Source of the DNA: Bimastos eiseni
Taxonomy: Eukaryota; Annelida; Clitellata; Crassiclitellata; Lumbricidae
Direction of reading: 5' to 3'
Assembly (NCBI GenBank): GCA_959347315.1
Contig: OY365810.1
Coordinates: 8,200,598 to 8,264,597 of the forward strand
DNA: 64,000 nt
Numbering within the stretch: position 1 is the first letter of the stretch; every line of letters starts with the position of its first letter. A program made the position numbers and the translations under genes. Positions 1-11,000 of the stretch are shown piece by piece. The notes under the pieces are model-generated. The model saw nothing but the letters and a program-made list of their open reading frames with translations, was not told the origin of the DNA and made no database searches.

Positions 1-575
1 GATAAATGCTGCTTCTACTGTTCCAAAATTCAAGGGAACTATGAACTGCTCCTTTCTGCCTAATGTCCTGCAAATATTAGTCAAGTTTGATACATGCGCA
101 GCTGATGGTTTTGATTACGTTTACAAGTTTCACGTTTAGCGCGAAGGTGAGAATAATGAAGATATAATTATTTCTGTAGCGCAGTATTATAGGGCTAGTA
201 GACTAGGCCTATTAATAACGGCCCACGCAAAGCACATTTGAAATGTTTGTTAAATTTTATTCAGAAATTACTTTTACTTCTTTTTCTTATTCGCTTCGGG
301 AGGTCTCCATTTCACTTCTAATTCTTTACCAGTTCTTAAAATAATTTTTATTCTACTTCAACTTCTACTGAACGAGAATCAAATAATTATTATTCTACTC
401 CACTTCTAATTCACGAATATATCACTGTTTATTATTCGTCGGCAAAGTTACTACAAGCAATTGAACTTGAGGCTGCTATGCTGCAGCATGATATAGCTGC
501 AGGCCTATAATGCATGAATCTTAAGCTTATATAGCGCATTGATCTTACTCCAGTGAAAACAATTCATAGTTGTAC
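1..575 (-). other. Gene 1 intron after E3, no exon seen
   Basis: No exon of the family is recognisable. Bases 240-440 are pyrimidine-rich with loosely repeated 'ctacttcaacttctactg'-like phrases. They weakly resemble the internal minisatellite of the foldback elements elsewhere in the window, but this is not firm. Confidence 0.3.
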
Positions 576-875
576 CTGATAGATTTCTGAGTCTTGTTGT
601 CAAATAACCTTGACCCGATTCTTTTAGTGCTTCCAAAAATTTCTCAAAGTCTTTTGGAGATTTCTTGCTAATAAGTCCAAGCAGCATCTCATTCTTCTGG
701 AAAGTGTCGTTCACACAGAATATACGCTCTCTCTCGCGAACTGTTAACACTTTTTGTTGGTACAGAAGAGATATTAATCCACTTTCTGCGTCCAGTTTCT
801 CTGCCAGCCACATGAAATTTCGGCAGATCAAGTCTTTGTGATCCGCGGTATCGTCTCTATTTGGTTTATCACCCA
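576..875 (-). CDS. Gene 1 exon E3, CARD B
   Basis: A 300-base exon (phase 1 to 1). Contains LDAESGLISLLYQQKVLT, a RERERI turn, FQKNEMLLGLISKKS and FEKFLEALKESGQGYL, a clear second CARD distinct from CARD A. Acceptor ctccag, donor gtacaa. The next exon lies more than 575 bases downstream, outside the window. Confidence 0.8.
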
Positions 876-3800
876 CTGGAGTAAATTTAATATAAATATA
901 TACACTTTTATGCCACGCATGGATATAAGGGAAAAGACATTCTTCCTAGATTCTGACACATGAAAAGCGTGGTTTACTTGACAGAAATTAAATTGAATTT
1001 AAGCACTTACGCAAATATCTTACTAAATTAATTTTGCATATTATTATTCCTCTAACGAGCATGCATTGCTATAAAGAATACACGCTCCTGATCTAAGAGA
1101 AATAACTTTGAACAGGTATAATTTGAGATCACCAATATTCTGTGTGACTATACTGGAAGGCGCGGTACAATGTGTCTATTGTGCGGCCCATACCGTATGA
1201 ACTATGATATTCCTCGATGGTGCTAAAGCCTTTTAACTACAGCATTTTAATCCAAAGACTCAGTGTCTTTGGAGTTAGAGGCGTACAGCTAAATTGGTTT
1301 ACAAGCTATCTTGAAAATCGCTCTCAAACTGTCTCAGTTAATGATGGTATTTCGGAATTACAACCCATTTATCAAGGGGTGCCACGAGGCTCCAATCTTG
1401 GTCCACTCCTTCTTTGATCTATATTAATGATTTGCCAAAGGTATCAACTTTAATGAATTTTGTATTATTCGCCGATGATTCCAATATGTTTCATCCTCAT
1501 AAATCAATTGCTAGTCTATTTTAAAATGTTAATTCTGAACCCTTGATTGGTTTCATTTTGGTCAAACAAACTGACCCTCAACCTAGATAAAACAAATTAC
1601 ATCTTGTTTATATCTCTTAGAAAAAATGTCCCCCTGAAAATCCAATCTTACTTGTTGCAGGGAGCCTCATCATCCAAAAAGTCTCTACCAAATTCCTGGG
1701 AGTATATATAGATCAACACCTGAATTGGACAGATCACGTAAATAATATTTGTAATAAAATAGCCAAAAATAATGGAATACTATTACGCACCTTCTAAATG
1801 ATTACCTCTCTATCCGGACTACGCTTCATTATTCTCTCATCGATCCATAATTATGTTATTGCGATCGAACTTGGACCTCCATATACAGCTCTAATCTTAA
1901 GAAACTCACCACTCTTCAAAAAGACTGTCAGACATATAGCAAACATCTCTTATAGAGCACACACTTCTCAGTATTTTCAAAATTATGACCTGTCTAGTGT
2001 TGATAAAATCAAGTGGATGCAAATGGGAGAGTTTATGTATCGCTATAATTATGGTTTATTACCACATGTTTTTAATAACTTTTTTGGCCTTACCTCTGAT
2101 CGCCACTCATTTCACACCAGAAACTCGACACCCTATGACCCTCCTTAGACACACACAAATACTTGATTGTTTTCCATTCAATGTGCTGGATCACAATTAT
2201 GGAATCTTCTCCCAACTTAATATTCAACACCAGCCAAATATTACGTTATTTTAACATTAACTTCGCCTCTATTTGCTTAGAGACACCTCTAAGCATTGAA
2301 TGTTTGTGTTTATGTCTATTCAGCGGATGCAATGAGCTCTTAGTTACACGTAAGGCGCTAACTAAGATTAACTTCTATCTGTTTATACTTACCTGATTGT
2401 GAATATTTTTTATTTTGGTACCCCTTGCCAATTTATGATTTCTACGTATTGGCCCCTAGTTAGCGAGATATAATGACTCTTTTAGGTTCCCCTGTGCAAC
2501 CAGATTATTCATTTATGATAACTTGTTGTTTGTCAAAAACAAAATTCAAAAACAAAACAAACAAAAAATTCTTGATATAAGAAGTCAAACAAACATGTTC
2601 GGTGAGTTATGCGGTAGAAATTTAAGCTGGTTGGCGTGTGTTGATAACTATGTGTGCCAAACCTCCAGATGCGTAGTTAAAACGAAGTTTTTTGTTTTAA
2701 AGAAATAGTTTGAGCTGTGGGTTTCGCGTCGATACCAACCGAATGTTTTGTGTTCGTCTAAAAGTTTACAGAAACGGTCACTTCAATATGAAAGTCGACT
2801 CTTATGGTAAATGCATTGCGCAGAGTTGCGTGTGTTACTATTGTTTAAAATTTGATAACATACTTTTATTTTGTTTAACCTCATTTTTCTCATCTTTCAT
2901 TATTTTAGCAACATATAACAGTACAGTGTGTATATGTGTTTATGTCCACAGATGTAAACTTATTCCTTCATATTTCATACTTACTGCCGACATCAGCAAC
3001 CAGCATTTGATATAGATGCTGTTGGTTCGTGTGTTTAACCAGTGTTAAGAAACATTCGTAGACGTCTCTTGGTTTCCTGGCAATGATGCTCAGCAGTTCC
3101 TCATTGGCTCGGATTGGAGTGGACTGCAAAAACTGGATCTGCTCAAACTCCTTCAGCGATAGCTTCTGGTCCTGATACATCTTTGCTATAATGTCTCCCA
3201 GACAAGACAGGTTGCTAACCAGTTGGTTGTATTTCAATTGAATTCTCTGACCATGCTCTTCTGTAATTATTTTTATATACGCAAAATTACACCTAAAGCA
3301 ATAGTGTACACGAATAATTTTGACGTATCAGTTCAACTCACTCTGTTTCATGTACTTTTTGCTATACATATCTGATTCGGTTTCTATATATAATAATGTA
3401 TTATGTATCTGCGCAGTTGAATTCAAATGAAATGCATCTTTGTAAGACCTGAAAAGCAATCTGAGCATGACTATCTGAGGGTTTCGAACACAGCAAGCAA
3501 TAGTAGGCACCTTGAGCCGACAAATGCTAATTAATTCTTAAATTGTTAAGATAGATCCTATTGATAGTGAGCCTATATTTCTGAATCAAATAATTCTATT
3601 AAAACATTGGACATTTATCTGTTAACTCTATGTCTTTGTTTTACGATTTACATTCGTGGTTTAATTCTAGGATAATCGAGGTTACAAAGCTATTAGATGC
3701 GTTGGACAACTGTAAACTGGAGAAATGTATTCTGCGATCATGGGAAGAACCTTCATCCCGTGGAATTATATATATTATATATAAAACACTTGTAGAAATT

Positions 3801-4344
3801 ATTTCACTAATGCTTCCTTCAGTAAACATAGCTTGCAATTAATTGCATTCTGGTGCATTGGATTACTGTGTTTTACTACACTGCAGTGCGTTCTTTTGTG
3901 CAATACGATGGTTCGATGGGTTAATCTGTACTATTGTCTTCTTTATTACAGACAATGCCTGTGCAGTCTTATTTTAACGCAAATTCTGTCTTACCTCAAG
4001 CTATTCTCATCCCGTCTTCAGTCTAAAATATTCCCGCTCTAGTTTATGTTTATGTCGCAATGCAAGAAAGCGTTTATTTGCAAAGACAATGGCTTGCAAT
4101 TTCCAAAACAATGGTTTGTCATACTGCATTGACGAGAAAAAATTAACAGGATGACAAAACTGCAAAAAATAACAGGACTTCTTGTTAGTTTATTTCACAC
4201 ATATGTTCGTCAATTAAAATTTGCATTAGCATAAATAAAGTTACCTTCCTGTTGTGCATGCATTTGAATGCATTTTGTTTCTTCTTCAGCAAGTTGTAGA
4301 GCAATATACCACAATTGATCTCTTCGCGACGGATATCCAGACAT
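576..4344 (-). CDS. Gene 1: CARD-CARD protein, 5' part only (three coding exons)
   Basis: Leftmost copy of the array; its 3' exons lie beyond base 1. Coding exons, in transcript order: 4344-4245, 3260-2985 and 875-576, each with AG/GT borders; the phases (exon ends in phase 1) agree with the complete gene 2. The visible part gives about 224 residues: a short N-terminus followed by two CARD domains (death-fold modules that bind other CARDs). No stop or frameshift is seen. The start ATG is chosen because it sits just after a conserved acceptor and is shared by genes 1-4. The intron between the CARD exons holds a LINE fragment in the opposite orientation. Function is inferred from CARD knowledge only; the propeller expected downstream is not visible. 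Confidence 0.75.
1217..2150 (+). mobile_element. Non-LTR retrotransposon (CR1/jockey-like) reverse-transcriptase relic
   Basis: Broken reading frames encode recognisable reverse-transcriptase pieces in order. 1217-1417 has WFTSYLENRSQTVSVN and GVPRGSNLGPLLL. About 1418-1530 in another frame has YINDLP and the catalytic box FADD. About 1685-1795 has TKFLGVYIDQHLNW. 1870-2148 has the thumb/C-terminal part ending HTRNSTPYDP. Frameshifts separate the pieces, so it is dead. It lies in the gene 1 intron between the CARD exons, antisense to the gene. Similarity fades by about 2400. Confidence 0.8.
2985..3260 (-). CDS. Gene 1 exon E2, CARD A
   Basis: A 276-base exon (phase 1 to 1), 92 codons. Residues fit the CARD pattern: LVSNLSCLGDIIAKMY, then EFEQIQ, then STPIRANEELLSIIARK, then VYECFLTLVKHT and a final HLYQML helix. 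This resembles Apaf-1/caspase-type CARDs in spacing. Acceptor ttacag, donor gtaagt. Confidence 0.8.
3261..4244 (-). other. Gene 1 intron 1
   Basis: Lies between E1 and CARD A. No coding potential in family frames. Its right half (about 3850-4240) aligns by eye with the corresponding introns of genes 2, 3 and 4, so it is an ancestral intron. Confidence 0.5.
4245..4344 (-). CDS. Gene 1 exon E1, start codon and N-terminus
   Basis: Begins MSGYPSRRDQLW and encodes 33 codons plus one base, ending GAAG before gtaac. It is preceded by an acceptor ending tgatacag and a short 5' leader (AAGCTGAGG...). Three bases longer than in the other copies. Rich in Gln/Glu at its end and probably helical; it joins directly to CARD A. 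Confidence 0.7.
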
Positions 4345-4563
4345 TTTAATCCCTCAGCTTCTGTATCACATTATTTTGAGAAACAGTATTTATTTATCAC
4401 ACTGCAGGATCCATATAATTTGCTTACGTTAACATTATGGTAATGGCACTGGTAGCTATTGTGTGACTATTTACACTTCGCCATATCACGACTTTTCAGC
4501 AGTTAACAGATGCTCATACAGACGAACACAAGCAAAAAGCAGATGTCACACACATAATTATGA

Positions 4564-4600
4564 CTACACACACACACATATATATATATGTATGTATGAA
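4564..4600. repeat. CA/TA dinucleotide repeat
   Basis: Short (CA)n(TA)n run beside the large TG array. Confidence 0.5.
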
Positions 4601-4813
4601 TATGCAACAAAATAGTTCATATTCATAGCATGGTCCTTTGAGTTATAATAGCCGATCGATTTAATAAAATTGTTATGGTGTTGTGTACACCAGCAGTCGT
4701 GTAATGTATTGTATAATGCGCTCATATAATTAACTGCATGTTTGTCGTGTAAGCGTATTGTATTGCATAGCAGACGCACACACAAACATAGATACACACA
4801 CACACGAAAGCAA

Positions 4814-4825
<12 letters not shown>

Positions 4826-4844
<19 letters not shown>

Positions 4845-4956
4845 AAGTGTGTGTGTGTGTGTGTGTGAAGTGTGTGTGTGTGTGAAGTGTGTGTGTGTGT
4901 GAAGTGTGTGTGTGTGTGTGAAGTGTGTGTGTGTGAAGTGTGTGTGTGTGTGTGTG

Positions 4957-5007
<51 letters not shown>

Positions 5008-5048
5008 GTGTGTGTGTGTGTGTGTGAAGTGTGTGTGTGAGCGTGTAT
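4826..5048. repeat. Compound microsatellite, (TG)n punctuated by AA
   Basis: About 220 bases of TG repeats interrupted ten or so times by GTGAAGTG, giving a higher-order repeat of 12-20 bases. The long His/Thr 'proteins' readable across it are artefacts. Confidence 0.9.
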
Positions 5049-5112
5049 GTGTGCTTATACATGTATAACTTTTATACATGAAATTGAATAACGACAAATG
5101 CAAAACTCTTAC

Positions 5113-5174
5113 CGTTTATGTTCAGTGGTGAATTTAAAACCGTTGCCTGTTACGTGTCAATTGTCTCCTTTATA
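5113..5174 (-). promoter_or_regulatory. Gene 1 promoter and non-coding first exon
   Basis: On the minus strand a TATAAAGGAG box (5174-5165) is followed after about 50 bases by a donor, AACG|gtaagag (exon end at 5113). The same block recurs upstream of the other copies. The first exon would splice to the acceptor just before the E1 ATG (near 4365), giving a leader with no ATG that I can see. The start site, about 30 bases after TATA, is inferred. Confidence 0.5.
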
Positions 5175-5587
5175 CTTGCATAATTCTATTCTGTGGAGAC
5201 TTAAGATCAACCAGTAGGTCTGATGTCTTTCATTTACTGTGATTTACCTACAGGTTGACATTCATCCTGAATCAGTATTATAAAGCGTTAGGCTAAGCGA
5301 CCTACATGTACATGTATAGGCTTATCAGTAGAAGCTCAGTAGAAGCTCGTAACTTCAATCAATACAGGCCACCCGTGGCATGTATCAGTAGGCTCTACAA
5401 ATATCCGTGTCGACAGATGGCTGGCGCATTTTATGGTGGATCAATTGTCCGTGGATTTAACTCGTTTTATAATTTATTACTATGAGCCTCGGTTTAAGAT
5501 TCAGAAACTTTATGACACATTAATATGTGTTCACTTGTGACACGCGTTGCTCTTTGCCTGATTTAAATTACAAAACTGGTCTTATCG

Positions 5588-5700
5588 TATGTATTTGTAT
5601 GTAGATATATATGTATGCATGTATGTATTTACGTACGTACGTACCTACGTGCGTATGTATGTATGTGTGTATGTATATATGTATGTATGTATGTATTTGG
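5588..5700. repeat. ATGT tetranucleotide repeat
   Basis: Degenerate (TATG)n with variants such as (TACG)n, in the gene 1/gene 2 intergenic region. Confidence 0.8.
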
Positions 5701-6054
5701 GTGAATGTGTATGTTCGTTTGCTTGCATGCATGTGTAAGTACTTAATAGGTGATTTTCACTATTCCGTCGAATGCGAATAATTATGCATGAAATACGAAT
5801 ATTTTCTATTAGATGCTCATCCTCTTCAAAAATCGCAGGAAAGACGAAATTTAACATTGACTTCTGATTGCAGTTCAGTTCAGAAGCTTTGCTGTGTTTG
5901 GCACTCCAATTGTTGTCCCATTATTCGTGATCTGCGTCTCGAGGAGGTCTGTGCTATAATTACATGTATAAGCCAGTGATTTACTGGTTAGGGCTAGGAC
6001 GCCGCTGATGAGATTTTTTAAGGTGGCACATAGATGTCTGATTGGTTCTGTATT

Positions 6055-6705
6055 GATAGACCGAAGGTTCGATAGTCAGAAGGTTTGATTGTCCAAATTT
6101 GCTAGTTAAAACCTTCTCATCAGTACTGCTTCCATTTAAAAGGAGTGAATGTGTATTTTAGCGTATTTTAGTCTTGTGAAATTTTGCAATAAAATAAAGA
6201 GCGTATTTTATTATTAAGAACACTACTGCAGGCAATGTACTCAATACAAACGCAGAACCATTCCAAAGCAGCATGGATCCTTTTAATCTATCCATCTTCC
6301 ATTTAGGTATATTTCTTTTCATCAATCGCGTTTTGCTGCCTTTCTATTCATCGATTCCACTTCCATCGTAACGGCATATGCATACTCTCATCACTCCAGC
6401 TTCTACTTAAGCACGATATTTGCATCGATCCAGCTTCCATTTGGCATATTTCCTTTCATCAATCCAATTTCTACTGTTGCTAGTATTTATTCATAACTTA
6501 AATCTATCATTCACTACTACAACTTCTATTTCAACAAGCTTTGTTTTTACCTATAGGCCCTATATATATAGTGTTTGGAGAGGCACCATACAAATTTTCG
6601 TAGTAGCAACTGAAGGAATGAATACCAGATCGATGTCGGAGTATAAGGGATTCGGACTAACGAACCTTCGGGCTATCGAACCCTCGGACTCTAGAACCCT
6701 AGGCA
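6055..6705. mobile_element. Foldback element with CCGAAGGTTCGATAG-phrase arms
   Basis: The left arm (6055-6110) carries two or three copies of a phrase like CCGAAGGTTCGATAGTC. The right arm (6640-6705) carries the inverse, CGAACCTTCGG and CTATCGAACC. Between them, about 6280-6545, is a degenerate minisatellite of about 35 bases: 'catcaatccagcttccattt' plus 'ggcatatttc'. There is no transposase. This layout fits MULE/foldback-type non-autonomous elements. Confidence 0.65.
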
Positions 6706-7223
6706 GGAACGATACCTGTAATTTTTAGTTTAAAATAAATAAGTTTTTAATGACATTCTGCACTTTTACGACAGTCATTGTGTCATTTTGGTGTCACCCT
6801 TCTGAATGGTGACACCCGGTGCGGTCCGCACCCACCGCACCCCCTTTTAGTGACGCCACTAAATACGTGGTATCAAACAGATTTTTATCAACAAGCCGAA
6901 ATCCGTAAAAACTGAGTGAATGGAGAATATAATAGAACGACAATGTTTAGTTAACGAGATTTATCGCATGGCAGCTGTTAATCAGGAACGACACAAGCCT
7001 GAATGATGACATAATATAGGCCTAGCTCTGATCCAGAAATAGCCGAAAGTAGTCTACAGATGCTTCATGACAAGTTGTTTCCACATACATGTAGCTAACA
7101 TTCAATCGAAGAAGAGCATTACATCAATAGCAAGCAGAAAGATTGAAGCATTAGATTAAAACAAGAAAATGTCTTGGTCCTTAGTTAGAATAATACTAAC
7201 ATAGGCCTAGGCCATTGTTTGTT
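6706..7223. other. 3' flank of gene 2, no gene seen
   Basis: Bases about 6890-7090 have recognisable diverged copies at 21180-21370 and 40803-40993, where no gene follows. I see no clear AATAAA close to the gene 2 stop. Confidence 0.5.
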
Positions 7224-8062
7224 TTAACCTGCGATGTCAAACACCAATATGCGTCCACAGCTCATTGTGTTATCACAGATAAGCAATCGAGCATTAAGCT
7301 CATCGAAGAATAACCTTCGCGGATGGTTTAATCCGTGCTTTATAGAGATAAATTCTCTCCGATATTTCAGAGCCTTTGTAAGCAACATGATTCGACAGCC
7401 ACTTTCGTCAACTATCAGAAACGAACCATCGTTGGTAATTGCCACATCGATTGGTACGAAAGTTCCAAATGGCAGGTCCTCATCGGAAGGTGTTATCAAT
7501 ACTTGTCCTTTTCCGTTTATCAAAGCGATTCCGCCTCCTCCTAGTCGTCGATCGTAGACCACCACAAAGCGATCGGAGGTTAGCTTAACCGCATGCCAAG
7601 GATTGGGTACAGTAAGCATTATATCGCGAACCAGTTGTCCCTCAGGAGTTATTTCCAATATATTACTTTTATCCAGGACGGCTAAGATGAGATTCGATTC
7701 ATCGGTAACAGACAATCGACCCCAATCGTTGCCTTGCCAGACTTTGTTTAAGGTTTTTCCATTTATATCGACCCTCAAGATTTCCATTGGCTGGCCAAAG
7801 GGGTTTCCATCGATTATATACAAGCAATTGTTTATAGAACAGGATACGATATCTTGCGGTTCATTTAAAAACCTAACCGTAAAACTTCGTAGAAACTGAA
7901 GGTATGTCCTGTTGTAAACTGAAACTTTAGAGTCATTCATCTCTATAGCAAAAATGTCATCAGCTAAAACCGCCAATCCATAGAATCCTGTGTTAGGCTT
8001 TTCCTCTTTGTGTCTTGTCAATGTCAAAAGTAATTTCGGATCTGATTTAAAGTCGACGACTT
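7224..8062 (-). CDS. Gene 2 exon E9, NHL-type beta-propeller and stop
   Basis: 839 bases, 279 codons to TAA, uninterrupted. Blade-like repeats: GLAVLADDIFAIEM, PQDIVSCSINNCLYIID, DWGRLSVTDESNLILAV, PWHAVKLTSDRFVVVYD, PIDVAITNDGSFLIVDESG and LNHPRRLFFDELNARLLICD. The 'PWHAVKL..FVV' and 'HPRRL.LDE...L' phrases are typical of NHL/TRIM2-3-like propellers in marine invertebrates. Ligand unknown. Confidence 0.8.
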
Positions 8063-11000
8063 CTACGTTAAAAACAATAAAGCAGATCATCATTCGCAAT
8101 GTTTAGAGAAAGCTAAGCAAAAGAACGAAATTAAGAAGTTAAGCGAATGTGTGTAAGGTGACGTTCACTCACTTACTACAAGTGCTGCTACTATAATTTA
8201 TGTATTTAAAAATTCAATAAAATCAAATATCAAAATCACAAGTAATAATTTACAATTTTAGTATATTTATGCATACACACGTATGCATATTGTAGATATG
8301 CCATTGCCTCTCTGTGTGTAGGCCTATGTTAGCGAACAACCGTTGCATTGGGTTAGCTCTTGCATTCGTTCCGATATGTCCGCATGAACATCACTTACAA
8401 TTCATACTCCACAGAGTTCAACATATTCCAGTGACTTCCAAATCGCTTTTATCGTTATGAATAGAGCCCAGAGGCGTAACTAGGGTATTTTGCGCCCGGG
8501 GACAAACTACAGAATTGGGGACCATCCATACATGATGTCACGCGCTTAATGGGGGTGTCACACAATTGTGACGATGTGTAACGAGGGAAAGGGGTCCAAA
8601 GAAATGTGATATCCCATCATTACATCAAAATTCATAATTTTATTATTAAACATTTTCTCAATTAAACAAGTTCCACTTATTTAAAAGTAGTTGTTTACCA
8701 CAATTTAGCAACAGTAATCCTGATTAGCCTGCTGCAATCTTAATTTTTGAACTATTTACTTTTATGCCCGGGCCATTTATACATGACTGTCATAGACAGT
8801 CTGCAAAAAAATTATTTTACTTGATTTAACTGTCGCAAATTGGTCAATGACGTTATCAAAATTTGTTTTATCCCATGTTTCTCGTTCGTTGCTTAGAAGA
8901 ACAGGATCGCTGAGACAATCTTGTCCCACTGAAGCTGCAAATACGATAAAATTAGCTTCAATTTGTTGTAGGACAGATCACAGCTTGCAATTGATTTGAA
9001 ACTACGACATGATATCATGTCGCCTCTTACGGGCTTTTAGTGATGACAGATCAGTGGGGCCCGAGGGCGTCAAAATCATGTGTGATAACCTGTTTGTAAT
9101 GAGGATTTTGGGAGCGCCAAAATGTAATATTAGTAACTTTTTGGGAATGAATTAGTTTGTTTTGAAATGAAAAAATAAGTTTTAATCCTCATTTTGGCGC
9201 CCCCTCCAACACGGCGCCCGGGGACACGTGTCCTCTCCTGCCTCCCCTATTTACGCCTCTGATAAAGCCTCAATCGGCTGTAGTTTCATGCATAATCGTT
9301 ATCAAAGGCTGTGTCATGCTTAAAGACTTATTTAATAATTCACGAGTTCGTGACATTGACATTCGGCCAAATGGTTTTTAACGTGAAATAGCGTAGTAAC
9401 TGCCGACTCATTTACGTTTCAAATTATATGGAACTCGCTAAGCCAACTATACAGAGTGCTGTGCATAGTCACACACTCGTGGCAGAGATGCATAGTCATG
9501 CCTTCAACCCAATACAGCATTTCATTAACCTGACAGTTCTCCATTTAGCTTTAGAAATAGATCAAATCATGCATTTGACAATAATCGATTTACTTTAAAG
9601 CTGTGTGCCTCACTAACAACTTCCATTGCAAAATCTCTTATGCGGCGTTGGTTGAAACTAAGCTACTAAGAGCCGTGACTTCATCGAAATATAAATGGGC
9701 CTATCGTGTTTATAATCGAATAGGAATAAAACAACAGCTGAAACTTACTTTCGTTTTTTGTGAAATCATCCATATAGATTGTAATACCAGTGGGAACAAG
9801 TAGTGCGGACTCAGACGGCACGGTTCCATTTAATAATTGCTTGAAAATCGTGACAAGTTTTTCAACTAATATATTGGATGAATACATGCTTCGCAAATTT
9901 CTTTGTGCATTTTTTGACCTACACCAAAACCAGATCACAATTCCATTGTCCTCCTGATGACAATAAGGGGCGATGATAATTTCATCATCTATGGTGTCTG
10001 CTGCTGCGCTTTGATTGCTAGAAAGTGGCACACCCTCTTGCCGCTTGTTTAGTTCGTCCACCATCATGGTTTCCAATTCTTCCAACGTTTCCCTGTTATC
10101 GATGGACGATTTAGCGAATAAATTAAATGACTGTCGTTCCTTGACCAGTTTTGTCGATACCTTAGACTTAACAGATGCTAAAAGTATATATAATAAAAAT
10201 AAAAAGTGCAATTTCTCTTTCTATCGGAACACATAATAAATGCTCCCTCAGATAAAAAAAAACACACGAAACTTGAAAGCCAGTGTTGATTCGTAGAGTA
10301 AAGTTTCACATGCAGTTGCATGCAACATAATGATCAATCAAATTATATTATAAGACGCCGACAAATGAAAATTTTTACCCGTGCGTTGCCGTTATGCGAG
10401 CGGCGCTCGTCATGTATAGTTGGACTTCTCTGTTAGTGCAGCAATGCAAGTCACTGGCTATTATTCATAGTCGAGGCACATGAAAGTCAGTACTGTACTT
10501 TCTTATATGTTTGAGCTACTGTTGGCTACTGTTGGCTACTGTTTTGTGTCTTATTTGTAAGTGGTTGACAGTACCAAGTAAGCGTCCATCATGCGTTCTT
10601 TCACAGAACCTTCGACATTCTTTTGTGAGACCGGTAAATGTTGCCTTTATTGAGATAAGCTTAGGTTTTTAATCTGGCTGCAAGAATGACTAGCAAAGAA
10701 CACGTGCTTCGTAGCTAGAATGTAGCGATTATAGTGATCGGGCGATGAGTCAACTAGCGAAAATGGGGAAAAAAGTGGTGTTGATTCCATCGATTCGCAG
10801 ATGCTTTAGGCAATGCAAGTCACTGGCTATCCCGTGGTTTATATGACTCTAAACAGGCGCTTATTGCCTCACATGATTAAACCCGCGTAAAAGGTGAAGG
10901 GTAAATAGTACAATAATTTAGCCCATAAAACCGTAGATTACCTCTGATTGCTTGGTATTTTTTAATGTAAGTGAATATATCATAACAATAAAGGCCCATT

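Noticed and set aside
4564..5103. Long His/Thr-rich open frame on the minus strand
   Set aside because: It is the translation of the TG microsatellite; no splice or family support.
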